Assembly: GCF_000258515.1 (NCBI RefSeq)
Contig: NZ_AJLF01000001.1
Span: 744,001-808,000, forward strand
Direction: 5' to 3'
Origin: Thermococcus zilligii AN1
GTDB lineage: Archaea; Methanobacteriota_B; Thermococci; Thermococcales; Thermococcaceae
DNA: 64,000 bases
In this document: positions 36,620 through 45,790 of the stretch, in pieces
How the letters are laid out: each line of letters starts with the position of its first letter
How positions within the stretch are numbered: position 1 is the stretch's first letter
The notes under the pieces: model-generated
What the model was told of the DNA's origin: nothing
What the model saw: only the letters and a program-made list of their open reading frames with translations
The model's database searches: none
Made by a program: the position numbers and the translations under genes

Positions 36620-37360
36620 ATGAAGTTTGCAGGGGTTGACCTCGGCGAGCCAAGAATAATGGGCGTTATCAACGTTTCGCCCGAGAGCTTCTACGAGGGT
36701 AGCGTCAGAAACGACGAGAAGAAGCTCGTGGAGACGGCGGTTAAGATGGTCGAAGAAGGCGCCTCCTTCATCGACATCGGCGCCAAGTCCACCGCCCCCT
36801 ACCTTGAGACCCGGATCCCCGTCGAAGAGGAGGTAAGGAGAGCTGTTTGGGCTGTGAGGGCCGTGCGCGACAGCCTGGACGTCCCGATAAGCATCGACAC
36901 CACCAGCGCCAGGGTCGCCGAAGAGGCCCTCAAAGCGGGGGCGGACGTAATAAACGATGTTACCGGGCTGAAGGGAGATCCCAGCATGGCGGATGTCGCG
37001 GCTGAGTATGGGGCCCCTGTTGTCCTCTGTGCCCACGGAAGGGTGCGGGACTTCAGCGATCCCCTTCACACGGTCATCGACTTTCTCCAGGAGAGCCTCG
37101 TTATAGCGAGAGAGCACGGGATCGAGGATATCGCAGTAGACCCGGCCATCGGCTTCCTCCGCCCGGAGGTTCCAAGATGGTACGAGTGGGACTCAAAGGT
37201 TCTGGCGAACCTCAACGCCCTCAAAATCCTCGGGAGGCCGGTACTCGTAGGCCTCTCAAGAAAGTCATTCATCGGCGCGATAACTGGGAGAAAGGATCCT
37301 GCCGAGAGGTTGCTCGATGCCGTGAAGATGGCCGCCTTCATTAAGAGGTTCCGGCCATGA
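36620..37360 (+). CDS. folP: Dihydropteroate synthase-like pterin-binding enzyme
   Basis: The 246-residue TIM-barrel shows dihydropteroate synthase motifs: IMGVINVSPESFYEG, FIDIGAKSTAPY, ISIDTTSARVAEEALKAGAD, VINDVTG, DPAIGF and LVGLSRKSFIG. Next to RFAP synthase it probably joins the ribofuranosylaminobenzene moiety or p-aminobenzoate to a pterin for an archaeal one-carbon carrier. GGTGGT precedes ATG 36620. Confidence 0.85.
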   Translation: MKFAGVDLGEPRIMGVINVSPESFYEGSVRNDEKKLVETAVKMVEEGASFIDIGAKSTAPYLETRIPVEEEVRRAVWAVRAVRDSLDVPISIDTTSARVAEEALKAGADVINDVTGLKGDPSMADVAAEYGAPVVLCAHGRVRDFSDPLHTVIDFLQESLVIAREHGIEDIAVDPAIGFLRPEVPRWYEWDSKVLANLNALKILGRPVLVGLSRKSFIGAITGRKDPAERLLDAVKMAAFIKRFRP

Positions 37361-37362
37361 TT

Positions 37363-38349
37363 TCACTTCACCGCGTTTTTCCACTCCTCGATTACCGTAG
37401 TGAGGAGGCCCAGGGAGACAGGCCCTATGATTATCCCGACGAGGCCGAAGGCCCAGAGTCCACCAAATATTCCGAGGAGGGAGATCAGGGCGTTTAACCC
37501 CCTCCTCCTGAGGGTCATCCTTGGGGCCAGGAAGAAGTCGGGGAGAGGTGAGACAAAGGTTGCAGAGTATATTGTGAAGAGAAGTGCCGTTCCCCATTGG
37601 GAATTGTGGGCGAGGTATATTGCCCCGGGAATCCACACCGCCCAGCCGCCGAGGAACGGGAGAAGCTCAAGGAGAACAACAAGGATTCCTAAGGCGATGG
37701 CACCGCTCACCGGAGCTATCCCAAACCCCCAGAAGCCCAGAACTGTGAGGGAACCTTTGATGACGCTGAGGGTGAGCCAGCTTTTAAGGAGTGTGTCCAG
37801 GGTGTTCTTTGCCTCCTCTATGAGGCGCATTACGAACCCTTCGTTCTCAGGGGGAATAAGAGAGTATATGCCCTCTGCTATAGCGTGGGCGTTTATTAGA
37901 CCGCCGTAGTAGACAAATATGAGGACGAACACCTCGAGAGAAAGCTTTGGAATTGAGTAGGTGTAGCTGGCAATGTAAGTCCCCAGTCTGGCCTCAATGC
38001 CCTTCGTTATTTCGGTCAGGGCCTCGTTCACCGTTGGGGACAATACGGTCACGGACTGAAGCCAGCTGAAAAACATCCCCAGGTAGTTTACGAGCTGTTT
38101 TTTAACGTCCGACACCCACAGGACAAAGCCAAAAATGAAGAGAAAGGACAGCACAGCTAAAAGTCCCGTTAAGATCATGGCGGATTTTTTCTCCCCGATT
38201 TTTCCGGACATTCTGCTGTGGAGGGGATAGGTAACGTAAACCAGGGCCAGGGCTATTATTATCGGCGAAAGGAGGGGCTGGACTACTTTCCAGACAAGAT
38301 AGAGGATCACTATCGAAATACCTGCCCAAACAGCCGCTTCAGTCCTCAT
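37363..38349 (-). CDS. AI-2E family transporter (PerM-like)
   Basis: A 328-residue membrane protein with about eight helices. The family pattern is visible: an N-terminal pair (LVWKVVQPLLSPIIIALALVYVTYP), the middle helix pair with NEGFVMRLIEEAKNTL, and the C-terminal EWKNAVK after GLWAFGLVGIIIGPVSLGLLT. Substrates of archaeal members are unknown. The start overlaps the upstream unknown gene by 11 bases, and the stop is 2 bases from convergent folP. Confidence 0.85.
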   Translation of the reverse strand: MRTEAAVWAGISIVILYLVWKVVQPLLSPIIIALALVYVTYPLHSRMSGKIGEKKSAMILTGLLAVLSFLFIFGFVLWVSDVKKQLVNYLGMFFSWLQSVTVLSPTVNEALTEITKGIEARLGTYIASYTYSIPKLSLEVFVLIFVYYGGLINAHAIAEGIYSLIPPENEGFVMRLIEEAKNTLDTLLKSWLTLSVIKGSLTVLGFWGFGIAPVSGAIALGILVVLLELLPFLGGWAVWIPGAIYLAHNSQWGTALLFTIYSATFVSPLPDFFLAPRMTLRRRGLNALISLLGIFGGLWAFGLVGIIIGPVSLGLLTTVIEEWKNAVK

Positions 38350-38809
38350 CGAGCATCCCCAGGTATTTTAGTATCAGCCCCCTGGCGGGGGGCTTGTTAA
38401 AGACGAACAGGACTTTTCTGCTCTCGTCGAGCACAAAATTCTTTCCGAGTGCAAGAAGGCCCGTTTTGAGCCTGTGGACTTCAGCTTCATCAAGTTTGAC
38501 CTCCACCGGCGCCCCGATGTCATTCAAGGCTTTTTCCAGCCTGTCCGCTATGCTCTGTGTTATGAACTTGACCGGACTCGGTTTAAACTCGTCCTCCGTG
38601 ATGTCCCCGGGTTCGAGCGGGATTCCCCAGAACTCTTTGGCACACTCGAATGGATAGACGTATTCCGGCCCATAGTCCGGGAGGTAGAGCTCCCTGATCA
38701 TTGCCAGGAGAACCTTCCTCGCGTCCCTCCCGTAGAACTCTACCCTGAGGTTGAACTTTCCGTCCTCGAAGCCGTTTTCGAACACCTCAAGTTTTTCCTC
38801 GCACAGCAT
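38339..38809 (-). CDS. Unknown soluble protein (156 aa)
   Basis: I do not recognise the family. The product is acidic and has no membrane segment or metal motif; a strand-helix start (LEVFENGFEDGKFNLRVEF) and a C-terminal hydrophobic stretch (FVLDESRKVLFVFNKP). I chose ATG 38809, preceded by GGGTGATGGGT. It sits between sppA and the AI-2E gene with overlaps or small gaps on both sides and is probably cotranscribed. Confidence 0.6.
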   Translation of the reverse strand: MLCEEKLEVFENGFEDGKFNLRVEFYGRDARKVLLAMIRELYLPDYGPEYVYPFECAKEFWGIPLEPGDITEDEFKPSPVKFITQSIADRLEKALNDIGAPVEVKLDEAEVHRLKTGLLALGKNFVLDESRKVLFVFNKPPARGLILKYLGMLDED

Positions 38810-38814
38810 ACCCA

Positions 38815-39798
38815 TCACCCGAGTATGGGCTTTAGGTAGCGGGGATCAAGGTAAAGGGCGGTACTCCCGATGGGGCCGAGGGAGTAGCTTCCCGTGGGTG
38901 AGTCGTACACTCTTATTTCTGCCCCCCTGACTCCCATAAGCTTTTCGAGTTTTTCAACGGCTGTCTGGAAGTTTCCGGTTGAATCGACGAGGCTTCCCGT
39001 GACGTTGATGGCAAACCACGTTCTTCCGCTGGCGAAGTTTTTAACTTCTTCCTCCGTCATGTTCCTTCCGAAGCTCACAACGTCCAGGAAGCTTCTGAAG
39101 TAGGACTGAATCTGGTTCCATATCAGCTCCTTTTCCTCGGGTGTTAGGCCTCTCCACTCCCCGCCCATGTCCTTGTAGGGGCCGGTTTTGAAGACCTCAA
39201 CGCTAATCCCTGTCTGGGCGTAGTTCTTCTCCATGTTGTAGTGGACGTATATGACCCCTATGCTGCCAACCTCCGCCAGGGGATCCGCTATGATTTCATC
39301 GCTGGCCACGGCTATATAGTACCCTCCCGACGCCGCTATTCCGCCGGTGTAGGCTACAACGGGTTTTCTTGTCCTCAGGAGGAGGACTTCCTTGTATATC
39401 TCCCTTACCGGCCCCACGGCTCCGCCAGGGCTCTCTATCCACAGGAGAATCCCGCCTATTGAATCATCTTTGGCCAGCTTTTCAAGCGTTGGGACGACGT
39501 ATAGGGCAGTTTCTGCAGTAATGATTCCGAATATGGGAACAACCGCTATGCTGACGTTCCCGCCTGTAACGTTTCTCCCGAGCTCGATTGCCCTCAGCTG
39601 CGCCTCAAGTTCCGCTATCCTGGCCCTGTACCATTCCTCCTGTGTCTGGTTTACGGTCGTGACCGTGCAGTTGCACTGGGGCGGGGTGTAACTTCCGATG
39701 CCCTGGTTTTGGAGGTAAAGAAGGGCAGTGGAAGTTACGAAAACACCGAGGATCAGGACGAGCATCAGGCTGATGTACTTCCACACTTCACTCTTCAT
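38815..39798 (-). CDS. sppA: Signal peptide peptidase SppA (S49)
   Basis: The 327-residue protein starts with a membrane anchor (ISLMLVLILGVFVTSTALLYL), then a short coiled-coil region and the S49 domain: the catalytic serine in YTGGIAASGGYYIAVASDE (about residue 165) and the lysine in EVFKTGPYKDMGGEWR about 50 residues later, as in the Ser/Lys dyad of the Thermococcus enzyme. It cleaves remnant signal peptides at the membrane. ATG 39798 has TTGGGGG just before it. Confidence 0.9.
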   Translation of the reverse strand: MKSEVWKYISLMLVLILGVFVTSTALLYLQNQGIGSYTPPQCNCTVTTVNQTQEEWYRARIAELEAQLRAIELGRNVTGGNVSIAVVPIFGIITAETALYVVPTLEKLAKDDSIGGILLWIESPGGAVGPVREIYKEVLLLRTRKPVVAYTGGIAASGGYYIAVASDEIIADPLAEVGSIGVIYVHYNMEKNYAQTGISVEVFKTGPYKDMGGEWRGLTPEEKELIWNQIQSYFRSFLDVVSFGRNMTEEEVKNFASGRTWFAINVTGSLVDSTGNFQTAVEKLEKLMGVRGAEIRVYDSPTGSYSLGPIGSTALYLDPRYLKPILG

Positions 39799-39899
39799 CC
39801 CCCAACACCGGCTCAAGTTGACCTTTGGGCTTTTAATCCTTCGGGCAGTCCAACCGGGAAGTTTAAATTGAGTTCCACCCAATATTGCTGGGGATCAAC

Positions 39900-40364
39900 A
39901 TGCAGGTCTGGTACCGCTCCCGCGCCCTTTATGACGCCGTGATGAAGCTTATCTCTTCTGGAAAGTATGGGGACGCAATGAAAATAGCCGGGGAAATACC
40001 CGACGATAAAGTGAGGACGATGGCCTATGCCAGAATAGCCCTTAAACTCGCTGAAAACGGTGGGGACTATCGGGAAGCCCTTGAAAAGGCCATCAACTCG
40101 GCAGCTGATCTTCCGGGGGATGACTCCACCAAGGTTCTGATGGGGATGGCCTTTGACTTCCTCAACGTCGGGAAAGTCGAAGAATCCCTCAGGATAGCCG
40201 GGTACATAACGGATTTAGCGGGCAGGTCAAAGACACAGGCCGAGGTGGCGCTTAAGCTGGCCAGGGAAGGGAGGATAAGCGAGGCGATGGAGATAATAGA
40301 CGACATCCTGGACGAGGACGTTAAAACATGGGCTATGTCCAGAATTGCCGGTGTGCTCCGGTGA
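39900..40364 (+). CDS. Alpha-helical repeat protein, TPR/HEAT-like (154 aa)
   Basis: The protein is built of short helical pairs with the pattern A-x-ALKLA or A-x-KIA-EI: KYGDAMKIAGEIPDD, ARIALKLAENGGDYREALEKA, EESLRIAGYI, EVALKLAREGRISEAMEII. This is a TPR- or Sel1-like array used for protein binding. No partner is known. ATG 39900 has GGGGATCAAC, with a TATA-like TTTAAATT about 35 bases upstream; it is divergent from sppA. Confidence 0.72.
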   Translation: MQVWYRSRALYDAVMKLISSGKYGDAMKIAGEIPDDKVRTMAYARIALKLAENGGDYREALEKAINSAADLPGDDSTKVLMGMAFDFLNVGKVEESLRIAGYITDLAGRSKTQAEVALKLAREGRISEAMEIIDDILDEDVKTWAMSRIAGVLR

Positions 40365-40423
40365 CCGGCCAGGGTAGAGATAGAGTTAAAAAGACTTAAA
40401 ATGAACTTAGCTCGGGTGAGAGC

Positions 40424-41620
40424 ATGGGAAGTCTTGACGAGGTGAAGGGCGAGGAAGTTAATTACGATGACTACGTCACTTTCCTCAAGAGGAGAATTAG
40501 ACAGCTTGAACTCCAGGTGAGAACCCTCGAGGCGGACAAGGAGAGGCTGGAGAGGGAGCTGTCAAGGCTTAGGATGGAGATGTCGAGGCTAAGACAGCCG
40601 CCGGCTTTTGCGGGCAACGTGATAGAGGTTCTCGACGACGACAGGGCAATAGTGCAGAACTACAACGGCCCGCGCTTCGTGGTGAGGATAGCCCCCTGGA
40701 TAGAGCGCGACAAACTCAAACCCGGCTCAAGGGTTGCCCTCGACCAGAGGACGATGGCGGTCGTTGAGCTCCTCCCGAGCGAGAAGGACCCGAGCGTTCT
40801 CGGCTTCGAGGTCATAGAGAGGCCAAACGTTACCTACAATGACATAGGCGGTCTGGAAAAACAGCTCCAGGAGCTTAGGGAGGCGGTGGAACTGCCGCTT
40901 AAACACCCCGACCTCTTCGAGAAAGTCGGCATAGAGCCACCGAAGGGTGTTCTCCTCTACGGCCCACCGGGTTGCGGAAAGACCCTGATGGCTAAGGCAG
41001 TGGCAAGCCAGGTCAACGCAACTTTCATACGCGTCGTCGGTAGCGAGCTCGTCAGAAAGTTCATAGGAGAAGGCGCTCGCCTGGTCCACGAGCTCTTTGA
41101 ACTTGCCAAGGAGAAGGCTCCGACGATAATCTTCATAGACGAGATTGACGCGATAGGCGCGAAGAGGCTGGACGAAACCACCGGCGGCGAGAGGGAAGTA
41201 AACAGGACGCTGATGCAACTCCTCGCTGAGATGGATGGCTTTGACCCGCGCGGAAACGTCAAGGTCATAGCGGCAACCAACAGGCCGGACATACTCGACC
41301 CGGCTTTACTGAGGCCAGGAAGGTTCGACAGGCTGATCGAAGTTCCACTCCCAGACTTCCACGGAAGGCTTGAGATACTGAAGGTCCAGACGAAGAGGAT
41401 GAACCTCAAGAACGTTGACCTGGCCGTTATAGCGGAGCTTACCGAAGGCGCCAGCGGAGCCGACCTTAAGGCCATCGCCACGGAGGCGGGAATGTTCGCC
41501 ATAAGGGACAGGAGGACGTACGTAACCCAGGAGGACTTCCTTAAGGCCGTTGATAAAGTGCTCGGCTCGGAGAAGAGGCTCGCACAGGCGATAGCGATGC
41601 ACGAGGTCATGTACGGCTGA
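40424..41620 (+). CDS. pan: Proteasome-activating nucleotidase
   Basis: The 398-residue protein has an N-terminal coiled coil (about residues 18-58), an OB domain (about 64-115), a AAA+ domain with Walker [16 protein letters not shown], Walker [15 protein letters not shown] and sensor AATNRPD, and the C-terminal MYG tail that opens the 20S gate (HbYX-type). It unfolds proteins and feeds the proteasome. GGTGAGAGC precedes ATG 40424. Confidence 0.95.
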   Translation: MGSLDEVKGEEVNYDDYVTFLKRRIRQLELQVRTLEADKERLERELSRLRMEMSRLRQPPAFAGNVIEVLDDDRAIVQNYNGPRFVVRIAPWIERDKLKPGSRVALDQRTMAVVELLPSEKDPSVLGFEVIERPNVTYNDIGGLEKQLQELREAVELPLKHPDLFEKVGIEPPKGVLLYGPPGCGKTLMAKAVASQVNATFIRVVGSELVRKFIGEGARLVHELFELAKEKAPTIIFIDEIDAIGAKRLDETTGGEREVNRTLMQLLAEMDGFDPRGNVKVIAATNRPDILDPALLRPGRFDRLIEVPLPDFHGRLEILKVQTKRMNLKNVDLAVIAELTEGASGADLKAIATEAGMFAIRDRRTYVTQEDFLKAVDKVLGSEKRLAQAIAMHEVMYG

Positions 41621-41635
41621 TTGGCCGTGTTCAAC

Positions 41636-42139
41636 ATGAGGTGGAGGACTCTCCTTTTAATTGCCCTCATATTGTTTCTCATATCCCTCGCCTTTTACAC
41701 GTTAGTTCCCACTGACTTGGAGGCAACCTACTCAAGCTCGGGTATCCTGAACGGAGTCTCAGTACTGTCCGGTGAAGGAGAAGCCAGGGTGGATTTCGGG
41801 GACATGCTGTCCTTCAACGTCAGGAGAAATGGAAACCTGGTGACTGCCTCCGTTCTGCCCTCCGAACTTTCTCCAGGCTTTATTAAGCTCACCCTTCAGC
41901 CTCCCCGTGGAGGTTCCATCTACTGGAGGGTCGAGCCACCCTGCGAAGTCCCCGTAAAGGTTTACTCTCAGGATGGGAGTTATGTACTTGAGGCGGACGG
42001 GCTCGGTGACTGTGGATCCGGGGAAGTTTCCATGGTCCTGCTTACCGCCGATTTTCCTCTGAGGCTGAGTCTGGAGACAACGGGGAGGAAGGGTCTTCGG
42101 GTATACCGGGCGAGATGGACGTTTCTGGTTGGAGAGTGA
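41636..42139 (+). CDS. Membrane-anchored beta-domain protein (unknown)
   Basis: A 167-residue protein with one N-terminal membrane helix (TLLLIALILFLISLAFYTLV) and an extracytoplasmic beta-rich domain containing two cysteines that could form a disulfide (PPCEVPV and GLGDCGSG). No family recognised. It follows pan by 15 bases with no clear ribosome site; cotranscription is likely. ATG 41636 is chosen over the TTG or GTG just upstream. Confidence 0.6.
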   Translation: MRWRTLLLIALILFLISLAFYTLVPTDLEATYSSSGILNGVSVLSGEGEARVDFGDMLSFNVRRNGNLVTASVLPSELSPGFIKLTLQPPRGGSIYWRVEPPCEVPVKVYSQDGSYVLEADGLGDCGSGEVSMVLLTADFPLRLSLETTGRKGLRVYRARWTFLVGE

Positions 42140-42174
42140 GTGAAACAGGTTTATAACGGGGTTTGCCAGGCGCT

Positions 42175-42196
42175 CGGGAGAGAAATGGTCAGCAAA
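42175..42196 (+). repeat. 22-base direct repeat, left copy (with 43421-43442)
   Basis: Identical to the sequence covering the ribosome site and first four codons of the RIO2 gene at 43421-43442, in the same orientation. Both copies follow a TTTATAA box by 19-20 bases. The MFS gene lies between the two copies. Confidence 0.85.
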
Positions 42197-42250
42197 ATAG
42201 CGATGCATGAATTTACGGCCGACGTCGCCCGCTCTTCTCCCTTACATTGA
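42185..42250 (+). other. 21-codon ORF, mosaic of RIO2 start and possible pan end
   Basis: The left repeat copy opens a short frame, MVSKIAMHEFTADVARSSPLH. The first four codons copy the RIO2 start. The next bases resemble the last codons of pan: ATAGCGATGCAYGA, then TACGGCYGA, with only a few bases of length difference between. TTTATAA and the ribosome site make it expressible in principle. I take it as a rearrangement scar rather than a functional gene. It overlaps the MFS 3' end. Confidence 0.4.
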
Positions 42251-43342
42251 TTCTTCCAGCTTTGTCAGGGCCCACGCCAGCAAGTACATAGCTGGGATGG
42301 AAAGGAACGCCTTCCCATAGCCGAACCTGTCGATAAGTAAGCCGAGGAGGTACGGCCCCACCGTCGCGCCGAAGAAGCCCACCATGTTGACGAAGCCCAT
42401 CACGGAGCCAAGGTTCTCCGGGGTGGCCTTCTCTGAGGCGTACGCGGTCACTATGGCGCCTACGGAGTAGAACGTCAGGCCCAGGGGAATAACAACCCAT
42501 GGTGATGCAGTTACCGCGAGGAGGAACGTGAGAACGGCGTTGAGGCCGAAGACCACCGGGATGCTCCCTTTCCCCATCCTGTCGTAGAGACCGCCGCCGA
42601 GCATGGAGCCAGCTATCCCCACAGCAGAGAGCAGGGAGAAGAGGGCGGAGGCACTCTCGATCGGGACCCCGGAATCCACGAGGAATGACACCAGAAACGT
42701 CAGCAGACCGAAGAAAGCGGCAAGAACAACGAAGTTCGCCGCGCTCAGGAGGAAAACGTTCCCGGGTATTGAGAAGGAAGCCCTCTGCGGCTTTGAGACC
42801 TCCCCGCGCACGGTGACGATTAGAGCAAGGCCGACGAGAAGGCTCATTGCGGAGAGAGCCGCGAAGGCGTAACGCCACTGGAGGGTGAGGGCCAGCGGGA
42901 CGACGATGAGGGGCGCTATTCCGGTTCCCGCAGGGGAACCAATCATGAAGACCCCGAGGGCAGAGCCCTTCCTCTCGCGGTAGACCTCGCTTATTAAGGC
43001 TGTTGCAGGGGCGTAGTAGAGGCCGGAGAAGACCCCATAGAGGGCCCTGACGGCGAGGAGCTCCCAGTACTGTCTCGCAAACACGATGAGTGCCGAAGAA
43101 AGTGAGTAGCCTATTATGCTTATCACGAGGAGGCGCTTCCTCCCCAGCCTGTCGCCTAAATAACCGGCCGGAACCTGGACGAGGGCATAGGGCAGGAGGA
43201 GCGCTGTCATCAGCAGGCCGGCTTCTGCGTTGTTTATCCCGAGCTCTGCCTTTATTATGGGTATCAGCGGCGGAACAGCCATCCTGTGGGCGTAGTTGAA
43301 TATCCAGCCCAGGCTCAGCAGTGCAAGGAGCCCCTTCCGCAT
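42242..43342 (-). CDS. MFS transporter
   Basis: A 366-residue, twelve-helix carrier: PLIPIIKAELGINNAEAGLLM in helix 1-2, the loop signature GYLGDRLGRKRLL, ALYGVFSGLYYAPATALISE in helix 4 and GLYDRMGKGSIP in the second half. Substrate unknown. It is flanked by the two copies of a 22-base direct repeat whose right copy starts the RIO2 gene, which suggests it was inserted between RIO2 and its former upstream sequence. Confidence 0.85.
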   Translation of the reverse strand: MRKGLLALLSLGWIFNYAHRMAVPPLIPIIKAELGINNAEAGLLMTALLLPYALVQVPAGYLGDRLGRKRLLVISIIGYSLSSALIVFARQYWELLAVRALYGVFSGLYYAPATALISEVYRERKGSALGVFMIGSPAGTGIAPLIVVPLALTLQWRYAFAALSAMSLLVGLALIVTVRGEVSKPQRASFSIPGNVFLLSAANFVVLAAFFGLLTFLVSFLVDSGVPIESASALFSLLSAVGIAGSMLGGGLYDRMGKGSIPVVFGLNAVLTFLLAVTASPWVVIPLGLTFYSVGAIVTAYASEKATPENLGSVMGFVNMVGFFGATVGPYLLGLLIDRFGYGKAFLSIPAMYLLAWALTKLEESM

Positions 43343-43420
43343 GGCTTCGATTGATAACTGAGCGTTTAAAAACCTGTCGCAAGAGAACTACCTTTATAAA
43401 TCCCGGGGAATATGACACCC

Positions 43421-43442
43421 CGGGAGAGAAATGGTCAGCAAA
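43421..43442 (+). repeat. 22-base direct repeat, right copy (with 42175-42196)
   Basis: This copy is the functional one: it contains the GGGAGAG ribosome site and first four codons of the RIO2 kinase gene. A TATA box, CCTTTATAAAT, lies at about 43391-43401. The two copies are 1246 bases apart. Confidence 0.85.
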
Positions 43443-44381
43443 CTGTTGGTCCTCGACGCTTATCCGAATCTCCGCGACGTCGACTTCAGGATACTGAGGG
43501 GAGTAGAGCTCAGCATGCGCCGCTATAAATGGGTGCCCCTGGAGGAGATAGCGCGCCTCGCCAGGGTTGACGTTGAGACGGCATCGTTCCGCCTTGGGAG
43601 GCTCGACAACTGGGGCCTCGTTGTAAGGAGGAGCGATATAGGTTATATCGGCTATCAGCTCACGATACACGGCTACGATGCCCTGGCAATAAGGGCCCTG
43701 GCGAAGAAAGGGGTTATAGAGGCCATAAGCACGGCTCAAATCGGGGTCGGGAAGGATGCGGACGTCTACGTCGGGGTGACCCCTTCGGGGGAGAAGGTCG
43801 CGATCAAGTTCAACCGCATCGGGGGCAGGACGGCCTCCAGAAAGGCAACATACCACGGGCATGTCTTCTACGACAAGCACCACACGAGCTGGCTCTACGT
43901 CTCGAGGCTTATAGCGAAGAAGGAGCACGAGGCTTTGACGCTCCTCAGCCCGATAGCCAGAGTCCCCAGGCCAGTAGCGTGGAACAGGCATGTCGTTGTT
44001 ATGGAGTTCATCGAAGGGAGAGAACTTGCAGAGCTTGGGGATACGGACCTAACAAAGGAGGAGGCGGCGGAAATACTGGACAAAGTGCTTGATGAGTACC
44101 TCAGGATAGTCCGCTTCGGGATAGTCCACTCGGACATGAGCGAGTTCAACGTAGTCCTGACCGGGGAAGGGGAAATACTCATAATTGACTGGGCCCAGTA
44201 CATGACAACAGTCAACCCCGAGAGCTACGAGCTGTTGAAAAGGGACATAACCGTTCTGCTGAATGCGTTCGGGAGAAGGTGGGGCGTTAGAAGGGAATTC
44301 GATGAGGTGTGGCCCAGGTTTGAATCGGCCTGGAGGGAAAGCAGGGGGGAGGGGGATGGTAATCAGGTACGAACCCCTTAA
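43431..44381 (+). CDS. rio2: RIO2-type atypical serine kinase
   Basis: The 316-residue protein has an N-terminal winged helix (about residues 9-90; WVPLEEIARLARVDVETASF) and a RIO kinase domain: P-loop region IGVGKDADVYVG, the lysine in KVAIKFNRIG, catalytic loop VHSDMSEFNVV and metal-binding IIDWAQ. It acts in maturation of the small ribosomal subunit. The start is fixed by GGGAGAGAA. It overlaps the next gene. Confidence 0.94.
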   Translation: MVSKLLVLDAYPNLRDVDFRILRGVELSMRRYKWVPLEEIARLARVDVETASFRLGRLDNWGLVVRRSDIGYIGYQLTIHGYDALAIRALAKKGVIEAISTAQIGVGKDADVYVGVTPSGEKVAIKFNRIGGRTASRKATYHGHVFYDKHHTSWLYVSRLIAKKEHEALTLLSPIARVPRPVAWNRHVVVMEFIEGRELAELGDTDLTKEEAAEILDKVLDEYLRIVRFGIVHSDMSEFNVVLTGEGEILIIDWAQYMTTVNPESYELLKRDITVLLNAFGRRWGVRREFDEVWPRFESAWRESRGEGDGNQVRTP

Positions 44382-44847
44382 CAGGAAGGAGAGGATAGCA
44401 AAGCTATTCCGCGAGGCCATCGAAGCGGAGAACCGGAAGGACCTGGAGAAGGCGAAGGAGAAGCTCGATGAGATCCTCCACGAGAGCATGGAAGAAGAGC
44501 CGGAGCTCTACTTTGAGGCCTGCTTCAGGCTGGCTGAAATATTTCTTCAGGAGGACAACTACCGCGGAGCCGTTAAGTGCGCCCTCCGCGCGATAGCCAG
44601 GGCTCCCAACGAGAACCTGTTCAGGCTGGGGTTCAGGAGACTGGGGGACATACTGACGATAATAAGAGAGTCCGGGAAGCTGGAAGAGCTGGGCCGCGAT
44701 GGGGAGAGCTTTTTCCAGCATGCTGGGGAAGACGAGGGCCTCAGGGACTTCGTTGAGGTTATGATGAGAATGGCGAGGGGGGAGAAAGTCGAAAAAGAGT
44801 TCCCGCTCAGGGAGATGAACGAGGCCCTCTCCGTTCTCAGAGGATAG
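44356..44847 (+). CDS. TPR-like helical protein (163 aa)
   Basis: An all-helical protein with TPR-like pairs: AIEAENRKDLEKAKEKLDEI, ACFRLAEIFLQEDNYRGAVKCAL and FRRLGDILTII. No family name can be given. ATG 44356 is preceded by a purine-rich run (GGGGGGAGGGGG) and lies within the last codons of the RIO2 gene, so the two are likely translated from the same message. Its 3' end overlaps the convergent radical SAM gene by 11 bases. Confidence 0.7.
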   Translation: MVIRYEPLNRKERIAKLFREAIEAENRKDLEKAKEKLDEILHESMEEEPELYFEACFRLAEIFLQEDNYRGAVKCALRAIARAPNENLFRLGFRRLGDILTIIRESGKLEELGRDGESFFQHAGEDEGLRDFVEVMMRMARGEKVEKEFPLREMNEALSVLRG

Positions 44848-45790
44848 CTTCTATGATCCTCCCCACGTACTCTTTTTCGGGCTTTACTGGGAAGTTGTAG
44901 GGCTCCCTTTTCGGCCTCTCGTTGTAGTAGGGCCTGTTGCAGCCCGGACAGCCGTGGGTGGCGAAAACCTCCGGCGGGATCAGCTTTGTTAGCTCTTCCT
45001 TTGGAATCCCAAAGCCCGTGAGGTTGCCGCTTTCATCGAACTCAAAGTCCCCGGGGGAAGAAAGGCCCTTTTCGAGGAGGTGTCTCGCCAGCTGTAACCT
45101 GCGGTAGCGCTCCAGGGACGGGGGCCTGGCGTTCTCAAGGCGCGTTCCCTTAATGGGGGTGAAAGCGAAGAGAGAAACCTCGGCCTTCATCCCATAAGCC
45201 CTCGCCATGGCCTCCACCATCTCCCTATCCGTCTCCCCGAGGCCGGCTATGAGGTGGACGAAGGCACTCTTGGGGCCGAAGACATCGACGATGTCCCGGG
45301 TAAATTCCCACATATCTTCCCAGGAGTAGGGGGAGTCCTTCACCTCCCTGTAGACCCGCTCGCTTGCCGCGTCAAGCCCAACACCCACGTAGTCAACCCC
45401 CCTCTCTTTGAACTCCCCCAGCAGTTCTTTTTCAACGGGCGTTATGGAGACCGAAACCGGGAGGTTTAGGGGTGCGAAGGCCCCGAGGAGCTCCAGGACA
45501 TCCTCCACCATCCCGGGGTAGTCTATCGTCTGGAGGCAGATCCGGGAGAAGTTCCCCTTTGGCAGAGCATCCAAAACATCATCCAGCTCGAAGGCCGGCC
45601 AGGTGACGCGGGAAAGCTTCTCAGGGTCAGCTCTGCTCTCCCTCGCCTGGACGCAGAAGGCGCAGTTGTTCCTGCAGTGGCCTGGCCAGTAGGTCATGAG
45701 GTAAGCGGTAGTCGGCTTAGCAAGAGTTTTTCCACTTCTGAGGCCCATCGCAACGGCCGTTCCGTAGGAGACCCTTATGAGTTCAACCAT
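44837..45790 (-). CDS. Radical SAM protein, biotin synthase-like (possible archaeal lipoate synthase subunit)
   Basis: The 317-residue protein has the cluster motif CRNNCAFC (CX3CX2C) near residue 40, SAM-binding strands VSVSITPVEKE and GLDAASERVY, and a second cysteine pair near the C-terminus, THGCPGCNRPYYNERP. The auxiliary cysteines and overall length resemble the two-subunit LipS1/LipS2 lipoyl synthase described in Thermococcus, but I cannot confirm that from sequence alone. ATG 45790 has GGGGATGAAA; it overlaps the end of the upstream MFS gene by 8 bases. Confidence 0.7.
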   Translation of the reverse strand: MVELIRVSYGTAVAMGLRSGKTLAKPTTAYLMTYWPGHCRNNCAFCVQARESRADPEKLSRVTWPAFELDDVLDALPKGNFSRICLQTIDYPGMVEDVLELLGAFAPLNLPVSVSITPVEKELLGEFKERGVDYVGVGLDAASERVYREVKDSPYSWEDMWEFTRDIVDVFGPKSAFVHLIAGLGETDREMVEAMARAYGMKAEVSLFAFTPIKGTRLENARPPSLERYRRLQLARHLLEKGLSSPGDFEFDESGNLTGFGIPKEELTKLIPPEVFATHGCPGCNRPYYNERPKREPYNFPVKPEKEYVGRIIEAIL

